This document shows positions 25,630 through 34,405 of a DNA stretch of 64,000 bases, one piece after another. Location of the stretch: NCBI RefSeq assembly GCF_003347495.1, contig NZ_QCXY01000010.1, forward strand, positions 124,001-188,000. Reading direction: 5' to 3'. The DNA is from Pleomorphovibrio marinus (GTDB lineage: Bacteria > Bacteroidota > Bacteroidia > Cytophagales > Cyclobacteriaceae). Made by a program: the position numbers and the translations under genes. How positions within the stretch are numbered: position 1 is the stretch's first letter; every line of letters begins with the position of its first letter. Below the pieces are notes generated by a model. The model did no database searches and was not told the DNA's origin. It saw only the letters and a program-made list of their open reading frames with translations.

Positions 25630-26847
25630 CTAAAAGTTAATTTGGGCCTGCAACCTAAGAAGACTGCCTTTTTGTCGGTTTTCCGGGTTTCTGGAATTTT
25701 CAAATGTCCGGTCGGACATGGTGTACATTGCCACCAGCTCGAAATGGGGATTCGGCTGCCATTCCAGTCCAATTTCAAGTTCTTTAACCCTGTGCTTCAT
25801 GGCATCAAACTCATGTTTCTTTCCCCCATTATAGTAGTGGTACCTGGTGAAAGGAATAAACACATCCTTACCTGTCCTTAAAAAATAATTGGCCATCACA
25901 TATCCTCCTTCCAAGGGTTTATCCTCAACGTCCATGGTTTCGGGGTTAAATTCCGGCCCCCTGCCCCAGTTAAATTCAGCTTGGATCCCAAATGGTTGTG
26001 GATACAGCACAAAGGTAGGCCCATACCTGTATTCCCTGAACTCGGTCTGATCCGTATCGGTTCTCATTTGCCTATCAATCACAAACTTACCGGTATATCC
26101 CTGAAAGGAACCTTCAATGATTTGTCCATTCGAGAATTCATGCGGATATGTCAATCTGGACACCACGTGAAGGGAATTGTTCCGTTCCGGCTGATTGGCG
26201 GTTTGACCATTAAAGAGCCCCAATGCAAATACCCCATAATCTCCGGAGCCCTTCAACCCTGAAGAAACCAGGTACCTGAACCTTTTCCTTATCTCCGCCG
26301 GTGCATAATAGAACATCATACCAATATCACGTTCGTTGGCCACAGCACTGTTCAAGCCGTCATTTCTGTCCAAGGGGATTCGGTTTTGACTGGACTGTAG
26401 GTTTTCAAACCCAAATGGAACCTTACTCTGCCCTATCCTCAACCTGAACTCCTGCTTCTGGTCTAGGGCTAAGTCAAAATAAGCATCTCTTAACTGGACA
26501 TAGTTGCCACCTCCGGATGCAAAATCCGGCTGTATGTAAAAATAAATACGCTCATGGATGTCGCCATAAAAGATCATTCTTATCCTTCTGAAGAAAAAAC
26601 CTCCATCTTCCCCCCAAGAACGGTCACATTGGGCACATTGCAGTTGGGGGTTGGTTTCGAAAAGCCGGTTATAACGGAGCTGGGCATAACCCCTAAGCTG
26701 GATCTTGTCTGCCCAATTCCTTATTGGGGCAACCTTTTCCTCCTTTAGGGAATCCTCCCTTAACAAATCTTCATTCAAGGTAGAACCTTGTAAATCTTTG
26801 GACATCATCACTCCTGCAAGGATAGCCCAAATGAGTAGTTTTCGCAT
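25630..26847 (-). CDS. phosphate-selective porin O/P family outer-membrane protein
   Basis: A 405-aa protein from the ATG at 26847; a GTG at 26850 is the alternative. It has a signal peptide (KLLIWAILAGVMMSKDLQGS) and then beta-barrel strands with the OprP/OprO family pattern: IQLRGYAQLRYNRLFE, FFFRRIRMIFYGDIHERIYFYI, FRLRIGQSKVPFGFENLQSS and ANERDIGMMFYY. It ends LLRLQAQINF with a C-terminal Phe. The family forms anion-selective trimeric pores. A CAQCDRS segment near residue 70 could form a disulfide in the barrel loop. The name follows the family; phosphate specificity is not shown. It is monocistronic and divergent from the 27165 gene. Confidence 0.85.
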   Translation of the reverse strand: MRKLLIWAILAGVMMSKDLQGSTLNEDLLREDSLKEEKVAPIRNWADKIQLRGYAQLRYNRLFETNPQLQCAQCDRSWGEDGGFFFRRIRMIFYGDIHERIYFYIQPDFASGGGNYVQLRDAYFDLALDQKQEFRLRIGQSKVPFGFENLQSSQNRIPLDRNDGLNSAVANERDIGMMFYYAPAEIRKRFRYLVSSGLKGSGDYGVFALGLFNGQTANQPERNNSLHVVSRLTYPHEFSNGQIIEGSFQGYTGKFVIDRQMRTDTDQTEFREYRYGPTFVLYPQPFGIQAEFNWGRGPEFNPETMDVEDKPLEGGYVMANYFLRTGKDVFIPFTRYHYYNGGKKHEFDAMKHRVKELEIGLEWQPNPHFELVAMYTMSDRTFENSRNPENRQKGSLLRLQAQINF

Positions 26848-27164
26848 CACAAAAACCTTAATTAAAATGTAGTAATTCAGCGATGCAAAGGAACATAAGT
26901 GATATTGCTCTATGATGTCGCCAATGTTACCTTATTGTTAAATCATTTTTTTCTGGGACTAAATAATGGTGTGTCATCAAGGCATATTTTATAAAATGCA
27001 GCGCTACATTAGGGTCATTTGTTCACAATGGAATAAAAAAAATAAAGGCATACCCGAAGTACAATATTATGCAAAAACCTCATCCATAAGCTCCATATTT
27101 CAATATCCCTTTGGATATCCTTCCTATAATTCCTATTTTTAGTTTTTAAATTCAAATTTTCACG
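26848..27164. other. divergent intergenic region (porin / small barrel gene)
   Basis: About 317 bases with promoters in both directions expected. Only the plus-strand candidate at 27110-27141 was identified. The minus-strand porin promoter was not located. No RNA gene or palindrome stands out. Confidence 0.5.
27110..27141 (+). promoter_or_regulatory. Bacteroidota-type promoter for the 27165 gene
   Basis: TTTG (27110-27113), a 20-nt spacer, then TATTTTTA (27134-27141): 7 of 8 positions of the -7 consensus. Predicted leader length is about 17 nt. Confidence 0.5.
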
Positions 27165-27593
27165 ATGAAAAAGATATCTGTTTTATTCCTGTTTTTTCTT
27201 TTTAGTTTCCAAGGCGTTCAGGCACAAATAAGTGCCGGGGTATATCAAAATGCTCAAACTACACAGATAGGAATAGGATCCAATCCAGAAAAACAACTAT
27301 TCGGAGAGCTGCGTTTACTCGCTGGGGATGTGTATAATCGTTATTTTGGCGCGGAAATAATAGGGCAGTATACCATCAGAAAAAGTGAGAACTATAACCT
27401 CTCCGGCGGGATTATGGTGGGTCTGGATGATTTTGAAAACGGCAAGGTGGGTATCCCCATATTGCTGAGCTTGAAACCCTTTGAAAATGTCAGGAATTTT
27501 GCGTTTGTTCTTGAAGCCACCCCTTATTATATGCCGGAACTCCTCTATTTCAGAGGAAATATAGGAATCAGGTACACATTCGGGTCTAACTAA
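27165..27593 (+). CDS. small exported beta-barrel-like protein, unknown function
   Basis: A 142-aa protein with a clear signal peptide (KKISVLFLFFLFSFQGVQAQ). The mature protein has amphipathic strands with aromatic girdles (YNRYFGAEIIGQYTI, FAFVLEATPYYMPELLYF) and ends GNIGIRYTFGSN, as in small 8-stranded outer-membrane barrels. No named family is recognised. It converges with psd, with a 1-bp gap between the two stops, so the genes abut tail to tail without a visible terminator. Confidence 0.65.
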   Translation: MKKISVLFLFFLFSFQGVQAQISAGVYQNAQTTQIGIGSNPEKQLFGELRLLAGDVYNRYFGAEIIGQYTIRKSENYNLSGGIMVGLDDFENGKVGIPILLSLKPFENVRNFAFVLEATPYYMPELLYFRGNIGIRYTFGSN

Positions 27594-27594
27594 A

Positions 27595-28260
27595 CTATTC
27601 CTGATTTAATTTGGCAAGTGGGGTAATTCCTGCGCGGGTACTGTCATTGACTTGCACCAAAAGCTCGGCATCCAGCGGGAGAAACACATCCACCCTAGAG
27701 CCAAATTTAATAAACCCAAATTCATACCCTTGAGCCACTGGATCGCCTTCTTTTACATAATACTTTATACGCCTGGCCACTGCCCCTGCTATCTGTCTGA
27801 CCATCAATTGCAAGCCGTTGGCTTGTTCAATAACCATTGAGGTCCTCTCGTTTTCCGTACTGGATTTGGGATGCCAAGCCACCAAGTATTTGCCAGGGTG
27901 ATATTTGAAATATTTGACCACCCCGGTAATGGGAGACCTGTTTACATGTACATTGATTGGGGACATAAAAATGGAAATCTGTATGCGCTTTTCATTCAGG
28001 TATTCCTCTTCCTCGGTAGGTTCGATCACGACAATTTTACCATCAGCAGGTGCATAAACCAGGTTGGGATCATTAGGTATGGGGATGGTGGGGTTCCTGA
28101 AAAACTGCAGTACCAGTAGATACAGCACAACACTTCCCAGCAATACCAAATTTAACAAGGTGTCCTGACCCTCCAGGAGTTGATGCAGGCCAAAATTTAG
28201 TGCCGCCAAAAAAAACATCATCCAAAACAACAACGTTCTACCTTCCTTGTGTATGCTCAT
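27595..28260 (-). CDS. psd: phosphatidylserine decarboxylase proenzyme
   Basis: A 221-aa enzyme of the short PSD class that converts phosphatidylserine to phosphatidylethanolamine at the inner membrane. Two N-terminal membrane segments (about 10-28 and 36-52) precede the catalytic domain. The self-cleavage site is visible as FIKFGSRVDVF, with Gly187-Ser188; Ser188 becomes the pyruvoyl group after cleavage. PINVHVNRSPITG and PGKYLVAWHPKSSTENERT are family motifs. It is the last gene of a minus-strand run (CPBP protease, DUF2007, cdsA, glutamate dehydrogenase, psd), which places two phospholipid enzymes in one transcript. The gap to the upstream gene is 50 bp. Confidence 0.95.
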   Translation of the reverse strand: MSIHKEGRTLLFWMMFFLAALNFGLHQLLEGQDTLLNLVLLGSVVLYLLVLQFFRNPTIPIPNDPNLVYAPADGKIVVIEPTEEEEYLNEKRIQISIFMSPINVHVNRSPITGVVKYFKYHPGKYLVAWHPKSSTENERTSMVIEQANGLQLMVRQIAGAVARRIKYYVKEGDPVAQGYEFGFIKFGSRVDVFLPLDAELLVQVNDSTRAGITPLAKLNQE

Positions 28261-28310
28261 TGTAAAAAGGTTTTTGATAAGTACATAAATTTACCAGAAT
28301 CATCCAAAGA

Positions 28311-29588
28311 TTAAAAGCCTCCCCTGTAATTATATGTTTTAGCCACCTTGTCTATAGCCACTATATAGGCCGCAATCCTCAAAGGCACCTCATATTTTTG
28401 AGAGGTGACATAAACCGAATCAAATGCCTCCTTCATGATCCTGTCAGACCTGCGGTTTACCCGCTCGGCAGTCCACTTGTATCCCAGCCTGTTTTGTACC
28501 CATTCAAAATAAGAGACAGTTACTCCTCCGGCATTGGCCAAGATGTCTGGAACTGCCATTATCCCCTTTTGGTTGATTATTTTGTCAGCTTTGAAGGAAG
28601 TAGGCCCATTGGCTCCCTCCACGATCAGTTTGGCCTTTACTTTGTCCACGTTTTTGATGGTGATCACATCCTCCACCGCTGCGGGCACCAGCACGTCCAC
28701 CTGCAGCTCCAAAAGTTCGCCTGGGGAACTTAACTTCTCAGCACCGGAAAAACCCTCCAAAATTCCACCATTCCCATCCCTGTAGGCAATGGCCTCAGAA
28801 ATGGCTATACCTTTGTCATTGAAATATGCACCGGAAACATCTGATACCGCTATGATTTTCAATCCCCTTTCCTCCAGCAATTGGGCGGCCCAACTCCCAA
28901 CGTTTCCAAAACCCTGTACGGCACAAGTGGCCTGAAAGGGATTGATCTTCAACTTGGCCATTGCAGACATGGCAGATACCATCACTCCCCTTCCGGTAGC
29001 CTCTGTCCTGCCAAGGGAACCCCCAAGCACAAGTGGCTTACCGGTCACTACGGCATTTACAGTCATACCGTGTGCTTTGGAATACTCGTCCATCAGCCAA
29101 GCCATTTCCCTAGGGCCTGTGCCCATGTCGGGTGCGGGGATATCCTTATCGGGTCCAAACACATTGATCATGGCCAGGGTATAGGCCCGCACCAACCTTT
29201 CGATTTCTCCTTGGGACATCTCCCTGGGATTACACCTCACCCCGCCTTTAGCTCCTCCATAGGGGATATCCACTACAGCGCATTTCCATGTCATCCATGC
29301 CGCCAGTGCCTTCACCTCATCCAGGTGCACGTCCGGGGCGAAGCGAATACCTCCTTTTGCCGGACCAAGGATATTGGAATGCACCACCCGCATTCCCTCA
29401 AAAACCTTGATCTTGCCATTATCCATGGTAATGGGTACCGAAACAATGACTTGTTTGGCAGGGTTCTTCAATACGTTGTAAACCTCATCGGAAAGGCCCA
29501 GCTTTTCCGCAGCGATATTAAAACGCTCCATCATGGATTCCAGTGGGTTCTCCTTGTCTTTAATGGGTGCTGGTTCTATATATGCCAT
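28311..29588 (-). CDS. Glu/Leu/Phe/Val family dehydrogenase, probable NAD-dependent glutamate dehydrogenase
   Basis: A 425-aa hexamer-class enzyme interconverting glutamate and 2-oxoglutarate plus ammonia. The substrate domain shows GPAKGGIRFAPDVHLDEV and the catalytic Lys114 in PYGGAKGG. The dinucleotide domain has QGFGNVGSWAA (G226-x-G-x-x-G231), and VEGANGPTS and VPDILANAGGVTVSYFEW are typical. Length and motifs fit the catabolic RocG/GudB group, but coenzyme preference is inferred. It sits between cdsA (48 bp upstream) and psd in a shared operon, an arrangement with no obvious biochemical reason. Confidence 0.93.
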   Translation of the reverse strand: MAYIEPAPIKDKENPLESMMERFNIAAEKLGLSDEVYNVLKNPAKQVIVSVPITMDNGKIKVFEGMRVVHSNILGPAKGGIRFAPDVHLDEVKALAAWMTWKCAVVDIPYGGAKGGVRCNPREMSQGEIERLVRAYTLAMINVFGPDKDIPAPDMGTGPREMAWLMDEYSKAHGMTVNAVVTGKPLVLGGSLGRTEATGRGVMVSAMSAMAKLKINPFQATCAVQGFGNVGSWAAQLLEERGLKIIAVSDVSGAYFNDKGIAISEAIAYRDGNGGILEGFSGAEKLSSPGELLELQVDVLVPAAVEDVITIKNVDKVKAKLIVEGANGPTSFKADKIINQKGIMAVPDILANAGGVTVSYFEWVQNRLGYKWTAERVNRRSDRIMKEAFDSVYVTSQKYEVPLRIAAYIVAIDKVAKTYNYRGGF

Positions 29589-29636
29589 ATGATCCTGTTA
29601 CTTGGTTGCAAAATAATACTTTTAATGACCTTATTA

Positions 29637-30476
29637 TTAAAATATTTTCAAAAAGGCCACGATGAACGGTGTGGATAGTAGTAATCCGTCAAACCTATCC
29701 ATAAAACCCCCATGCCCAGGTAATCCCCGGCCTGAGTCCTTAATGGCTATGCTTCTCTTAAAGAGAGACTCTATCAGGTCTCCATAAGTTCCGGCAATGA
29801 TAATAATGGCCGCTATACAAAACCACTGCCATTGGGGCAGGACTGTAAAATAACCGGACATGATATAAGTCACCACCACAGCGGTGGCGGCACCACCTAA
29901 GCTTCCCTCCCAGGATTTTTTTGGCGATACCCGTTCAAAAAGCTTGGTTTTACCAAACTTAGTACCCGCAAAATATGCTCCACTATCGCTTGCCCATAGG
30001 ATAAACAGGCAGCCCACCACTATTTCGTAATGGAAAGTATTATCCACCGAGAATGCCGCAATGGTCAATAGTGCAAAAGGTATGGCCACATAAAAGATGC
30101 CCAAAATGGTAAAGGCAATACCCGTAAAGGGTTTCTTGTCTGATTTCCTGTATAATTTGATGAAGAAAATCATGGAAACTAATGGGAAAACCAAAAAGTA
30201 ATAAGCTATAGGAATCACTTTCATTTCCTCCAAAAAGGTAAAAACAAAAATCACCAGCCCCAAAAAAGTACCGAAACTCTTCAAAGGAAGCATTCCATCT
30301 AAACCGGATAGTTTGTAAAACTCCATTTGGGTGAATATTAGAATAATGCCAAACACCCCAAAATAGGCCCACTCGTTATAAATGGAACCGCCCACCACTA
30401 TGGTGGCCCCTATAATGGCTGTGATTACCCGTTGGGCAAGGTTGCTATAGTTACTGATGCTAAAACGTGACTTCAT
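29637..30476 (-). CDS. cdsA: phosphatidate cytidylyltransferase (CDP-diglyceride synthase)
   Basis: A 279-aa integral membrane enzyme that makes CDP-diacylglycerol from CTP and phosphatidic acid, the entry to phospholipid synthesis. Its start is set at the ATG 30476 (KSRFSISNYSNLAQRV); the longer open frame runs into the upstream gene. There are seven to eight hydrophobic helices. The family signature is near the C terminus: KRSIAIKDSGRGLPGHGGFM followed by DRFDGL, with the conserved Asp and Lys residues. It overlaps the upstream DUF2007 gene by 17 bp, so translation is coupled. psd, which acts later in the same pathway, is two genes downstream. Confidence 0.96.
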   Translation of the reverse strand: MKSRFSISNYSNLAQRVITAIIGATIVVGGSIYNEWAYFGVFGIILIFTQMEFYKLSGLDGMLPLKSFGTFLGLVIFVFTFLEEMKVIPIAYYFLVFPLVSMIFFIKLYRKSDKKPFTGIAFTILGIFYVAIPFALLTIAAFSVDNTFHYEIVVGCLFILWASDSGAYFAGTKFGKTKLFERVSPKKSWEGSLGGAATAVVVTYIMSGYFTVLPQWQWFCIAAIIIIAGTYGDLIESLFKRSIAIKDSGRGLPGHGGFMDRFDGLLLSTPFIVAFLKIF

Positions 30477-30666
30477 GTTCGATGATTTGTAGAGCCCTGA
30501 CCACCTCATCTGGAGAAGTCATAACCTCATAATTACCATGAATCTGGTAAACCGATTCCTTTTTGTTCAGCACCACAGCAGTGATACCCCTTTCATTCAA
30601 TACGCCTCTGATAATTTCGGCCCTGATTTGAGAACCCGTTTCATACACCTTTTGCCAATTAGCCAT
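30460..30666 (-). CDS. DUF2007-type small protein
   Basis: A 68-aa protein starting at ATG 30666 (ANWQKVYETGSQIRAE). The pattern 'W..VY.T....RAEI.R..L...GI.AVV.NK' and the closing 'V.SPDE...AL.II' are characteristic of the DUF2007 'putative signal transducing protein' family, which has a PII-like/ferredoxin fold. It has no signal peptide. It overlaps the CPBP gene stop by 8 bp and the cdsA start by 17 bp, so all three are translationally coupled. The function is unknown; a regulatory link to membrane or nitrogen genes of the operon is only a guess. Confidence 0.82.
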   Translation of the reverse strand: MANWQKVYETGSQIRAEIIRGVLNERGITAVVLNKKESVYQIHGNYEVMTSPDEVVRALQIIEHEVTF

Positions 30667-31603
30667 TTTCAGGGGATCTACGTCGGTGAAGAAGAACGAA
30701 ATAGAAAGCACTAACCACGAAAAGCACTAAACCTATTAAAATATAATGCCAATACAACTGCCCGGGCTCCTCCAAATTAAATTCCACGACGCCTTGTTTG
30801 TTCAAATGGACCATGATCACCGTAAAGGTATTATTAAGGATATGGGCCAGCATGGGGTAAACAAGGCTGCCCGAGTATACATATAGGTATCCGAATAAAG
30901 CCCCCAAAAGCATCCTGGGAATAAACCCGTAAAACTGGAAATGAATAGCGGAAAAAATAAAGGCACTAAGCCAAATGCCCCAGTGTATACTTCTGGTATA
31001 ATCTCTTAATTTAGGTTGCAATATTCCCCTAAAAAGGTACTCCTCCCCTATTCCTGCGATTACCCCTATGACCAAAACCCCCACAATTAACTCTAGGGTA
31101 TTCTCAAAGTTGGTAATATAAATGGTGAGTTTCATCAACTCATCCTCCTTGTCCCTCATGGCCTTTTCAAGTTCAGCCAGGAAGTCAGGAAACTGTACGT
31201 TCATGTTCAGGTACACAAAAAGGGAATTGAAAAGGATAAACCCCAATAACAAGGGCAGTAGAATCAGCAACCCGTTGAGGTTGGTCCGTTCCAATTGCTT
31301 GGGCCATACCATTGTTTTTTTATCCACGAAGTGCATGAACACCCAGCCTCCCAGCAGAAATGCCGTTCCTCCACCCAGTCCCTGAATGACCAATAAAGCC
31401 AACCTGGCGTTGGGATGGTCAAGGTTGCCACCGAACAGGTTCATCATGGACTCCATGGGTATATCAAAAAGCTGGGTAACCAAAAAGAGAGATACAGTCT
31501 GCAAAATGGCAAGGACACCAAAGACGATCAGCACCAAAACTATAAGTGCAAGCAACCAGTGAAGTTCCGTTTGAAACCCCTTTCTGTGTTTGTATATTTC
31601 CAT
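30659..31603 (-). CDS. CPBP family intramembrane glutamic endopeptidase
   Basis: A 314-aa membrane protein; the start is set at the ATG 31603 rather than the GTG at 31639. About eight hydrophobic helices. The family's catalytic motifs are present: GIGEEYLFRGILQ (E-E-x3-R) and FSAIHFQFYG (F-x3-H), followed by LAHILNNTFTV with His and Asn. This class includes the Rce1 CAAX protease and bacteriocin-immunity proteins; most bacterial members have no known substrate. It is the first gene of the operon with DUF2007, cdsA, glutamate dehydrogenase and psd. Confidence 0.9.
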   Translation of the reverse strand: MEIYKHRKGFQTELHWLLALIVLVLIVFGVLAILQTVSLFLVTQLFDIPMESMMNLFGGNLDHPNARLALLVIQGLGGGTAFLLGGWVFMHFVDKKTMVWPKQLERTNLNGLLILLPLLLGFILFNSLFVYLNMNVQFPDFLAELEKAMRDKEDELMKLTIYITNFENTLELIVGVLVIGVIAGIGEEYLFRGILQPKLRDYTRSIHWGIWLSAFIFSAIHFQFYGFIPRMLLGALFGYLYVYSGSLVYPMLAHILNNTFTVIMVHLNKQGVVEFNLEEPGQLYWHYILIGLVLFVVSAFYFVLLHRRRSPENG

Positions 31604-31754
31604 ATGAGAAGTAAATTTACATGAATTACCCTTCACCACAAGCCCAAATCACAATCTTGTTGCTATCATCTGTATCAATTACCTAGCATACTTTGGGGGT
31701 AAAACCTTGAAATCAAATAAAAAAGCCCCATTTTTGCAGAAAAAATTATCAGTT

Positions 31755-32744
31755 GTGATCAAGATTGGAAATCTGGAGCTGGGTGAGTTTCCTTTGTTAC
31801 TTGCCCCCATGGAGGATGTGAGTGACCCCCCATTCAGGGCGGTGTGCAAGGAAAATGGCGCAGACCTTATGTTTACCGAGTTCATCAGTTCAGAAGGACT
31901 GATCAGGGATGCGGCCAAAAGTGTGCAAAAACTGGACATCTACGACTATGAGCGCCCAATAGGCATTCAGATTTTTGGCAACGAGATCCAGTCGATGCGG
32001 GAGGCGGCGGCCATTGTGGAGGAGGCCCAACCCGATATTCTGGACATCAACTATGGCTGTCCCGTCAACAAGGTGGCCTGCAAAGGTGCCGGTGCAGGGA
32101 TTCTTTTGGACATCGACAAGATGGTGGCCATGACGGCGGAAATCGTAAAGGCCGTGAAAATCCCTGTAACGGTGAAAACCAGGTTGGGTTGGGACGAGCA
32201 GACCATCCGGATTGTAGAAGTGGTCGAACGACTACAGGATGTAGGCATACAGGCCATCAGCATCCATGCCCGAACACGCAAACAGATGTACAAAGGCGAG
32301 GCCAGATGGGAATACCTCAACAAGGTAAAGGAAAATCCTAGGTTGAAAATTCCTGTTTTTGGCAATGGGGATATAGACTCCCCTGAGCGTGCTGCCGAAT
32401 ACCGGGAAAAATACCAGGTGGACGGCATGATGATAGGCCGGGCATCCATAGGTTATCCTTGGATTTTTGACGAGATCAAGCATTTTTTTGCCACGGGTGA
32501 ACAACTTCCACCACCAACGCTGGGGGAAAGGATCAGGGTGGCTAAGCAACACCTGGATTTTTCGGTGGAGTGGAAAGGGGAGAAACTGGGCTTGCTGGAA
32601 ATGCGCAGGCACTACACTAACTATTTCCGGGGTATACCCAACTTTAAGCCTTACCGAACAGAACTGGTCACTTCAGAAGATTATGGCCATGTTTGCACTT
32701 TATTGAATAAAGTGGGAGAGGTATTTGCGGATCATGAGTTTTGA
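31755..32744 (+). CDS. dusB: tRNA-dihydrouridine synthase, DusB type
   Basis: An FMN enzyme that reduces uridine in tRNA D-loops. The frame is open from a TTG at 31707, but the conserved N terminus (IKIGNLELGEFPLLLAPMED) begins at the GTG at 31755, which I take as the start (329 aa). Catalytic Cys102 is in DINYGCPVNKV; flavin-binding elements are SIHARTRKQMYKGEA and FGNGDID...DGMMIGRASIG. The LAPMEDVSDPPFR start and Cys motif assign it to the DusB branch. It is divergent from the CPBP operon. A 9-bp inverted repeat overlaps its stop codon (32738-32763) but lacks a T run. Confidence 0.95.
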   Translation: MIKIGNLELGEFPLLLAPMEDVSDPPFRAVCKENGADLMFTEFISSEGLIRDAAKSVQKLDIYDYERPIGIQIFGNEIQSMREAAAIVEEAQPDILDINYGCPVNKVACKGAGAGILLDIDKMVAMTAEIVKAVKIPVTVKTRLGWDEQTIRIVEVVERLQDVGIQAISIHARTRKQMYKGEARWEYLNKVKENPRLKIPVFGNGDIDSPERAAEYREKYQVDGMMIGRASIGYPWIFDEIKHFFATGEQLPPPTLGERIRVAKQHLDFSVEWKGEKLGLLEMRRHYTNYFRGIPNFKPYRTELVTSEDYGHVCTLLNKVGEVFADHEF

Positions 32745-33053
32745 TTTGAAAGGCAATCAAAACCCCAGCACACAAATGCAGATGGCTTATGGATCACCAT
32801 GTTATTCCGATTTGGTAATTCACCATAAGATATAAAGACCAGAAACCGGAAAATGACTGCATTCCCACACCTACCTAGCGTCTGAATCTCGATGCTGGTA
32901 TTTGCCAATGGAAAGAAACCTAATTCACATATCCCAATCTGTGGTTTCTTTCTACCCTAGAACCCAAACTTACCCATCTCTCTTCCTAACCTAGTGTGAA
33001 GGCCTGTATCCCAACCTTCCTACCTAATGGTAAAGATGGCCTTTTGGCTATCC
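32745..33053. other. convergent intergenic region between dusB and kbl
   Basis: About 309 bases. The only structure seen is the inverted repeat GTTTTGATT / AATCAAAAC (32738-32763), which overlaps the dusB stop. No poly-T terminator or ORF was found. Confidence 0.5.
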
Positions 33054-34250
33054 CTAACCAACCACTCCCAATTCCTCCCCCACTTCCCTAAACGCCTTTA
33101 TGGCCTTATCCAGTTGCTCTCGTGTATGGGCCGCAGAAAGCTGCACCCTTATCCTGGCTTGGCCCTTGGGCACCACGGGATAATAAAATCCAATCACATA
33201 AATGCCTTTTTCCAGCAGCTTATCGGCCATCTCTTGGGCTAGCTTTGCATCGTACAGCATTATGGGAACTATCGCATGCTCCCCGGGCTTGATGTCAAAA
33301 CCCGACTTACTCATTTCCTCCCTGAAGTAACGGGTGTTCTGCTCCAGCTTATCCCGCAGTTCAGTAGTCTCAGAAAGCATATCGAACACCGCAATGGAAG
33401 CACCCACTATGGACGGGGCAAGGGTATTGGAGAACAGGTAGGGGCGGGATCTTTGACGGAGCAGGTCGATTATCTCCTTTCTCCCTGAGGTAAATCCACC
33501 AGATGCCCCACCTAACGCCTTGCCTAAAGTGCCGGTGATAATATCCACCCTGCCCATTACTCCTTTTAGCTCGTGTACCCCACGTCCTGTCTTGCCCACA
33601 AACCCTGTACTATGGCACTCATCACTCATGACCAGGGCTTCATAGCGTTCGGCCAACTCGACGATCTTGTCCAATTGGGCGATAGTGCCATCCATGGAGA
33701 ACACCCCATCGGTCACGATGATTTTCTGTTTGGCTCCTTTTGCATCGGCTTCCTGCAGTTGTTTTTCCAGGTCCTCCATGTCATTGTTCTGGTAGCGAAA
33801 GCGCATGGCCTTACAAAGCCTGACCCCGTCTATGATGGAGGCATGGTTCAGAGAATCCGAAATGATAGCGTCGTCGGGGCCAAATAAGGGTTCGAATACC
33901 CCTCCATTGGCATCGAAAGCTGCCGCATATAAAATGGTATCCTCCATTCCCAGAAACTCGGAAATTTTGTCTTCGAGTATTTTATGGATATCCTGTGTGC
34001 CACATATAAACCTGACGGAAGACATGCCAAATCCATGTGAATCAATGGCCTCCTTAGCAGCTTTGATAACCTTCGAGTGAGAGGACAAGCCCAGGTAGTT
34101 ATTGGCACAGAAATTCATAACCTCCCCGGAAGCCTCGGTCTGGATCAAGGGGCCTTGGGCACTGATAATGATACGCTCCTTTTTGTATAATCCGGCTTCT
34201 TTAATCTCTTCTAGGGTATGGGCCAATTGGGGTCTGAGCTGTTCGAACAT
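33054..34250 (-). CDS. kbl: glycine C-acetyltransferase (2-amino-3-ketobutyrate CoA ligase)
   Basis: A 398-aa PLP enzyme that splits 2-amino-3-oxobutyrate with CoA into glycine and acetyl-CoA. The start is set at ATG 34250 ([19 protein letters not shown]); the frame upstream has no homology. The PLP lysine is Lys244 in [15 protein letters not shown], the same position as in E. coli Kbl. Other cofactor contacts are [23 protein letters not shown] and [10 protein letters not shown]. It is divergent from a threonine 3-dehydrogenase gene, and the two form the threonine-to-glycine pathway with a shared 155-bp control region. Confidence 0.97.
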   Translation of the reverse strand: MFEQLRPQLAHTLEEIKEAGLYKKERIIISAQGPLIQTEASGEVMNFCANNYLGLSSHSKVIKAAKEAIDSHGFGMSSVRFICGTQDIHKILEDKISEFLGMEDTILYAAAFDANGGVFEPLFGPDDAIISDSLNHASIIDGVRLCKAMRFRYQNNDMEDLEKQLQEADAKGAKQKIIVTDGVFSMDGTIAQLDKIVELAERYEALVMSDECHSTGFVGKTGRGVHELKGVMGRVDIITGTLGKALGGASGGFTSGRKEIIDLLRQRSRPYLFSNTLAPSIVGASIAVFDMLSETTELRDKLEQNTRYFREEMSKSGFDIKPGEHAIVPIMLYDAKLAQEMADKLLEKGIYVIGFYYPVVPKGQARIRVQLSAAHTREQLDKAIKAFREVGEELGVVG

Positions 34251-34405
34251 GTTGACTCGTTTAGGAATAAAACATTTTTCAAGGATATTTTGATTTCCCT
34301 CATGGGGTTTGCATCCTTTTAGTAATTTTGTAAGGAAACATTGCCCAAATATAGCCATTTTGCGAAAAGAATGGCAGCCTTAAATGGGCATGATAACCTG
34401 ATTGA
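34251..34405. promoter_or_regulatory. divergent kbl / threonine dehydrogenase promoter region
   Basis: The 155-bp gap contains an exact plus-strand -7 element TAATTTTG (34323-34330) and an exact minus-strand -7 element TATATTTG (on the plus strand CAAATATA, 34346-34353), placed back to back. Neither has a -33 TTTG at the usual 19-21 nt, so the assignment is tentative. Confidence 0.35.

Noticed and set aside
32738-32763. 9-bp inverted repeat over the dusB stop as a terminator
   Set aside because: No T tract follows on either strand; kept only as a note in the dusB and intergenic entries.
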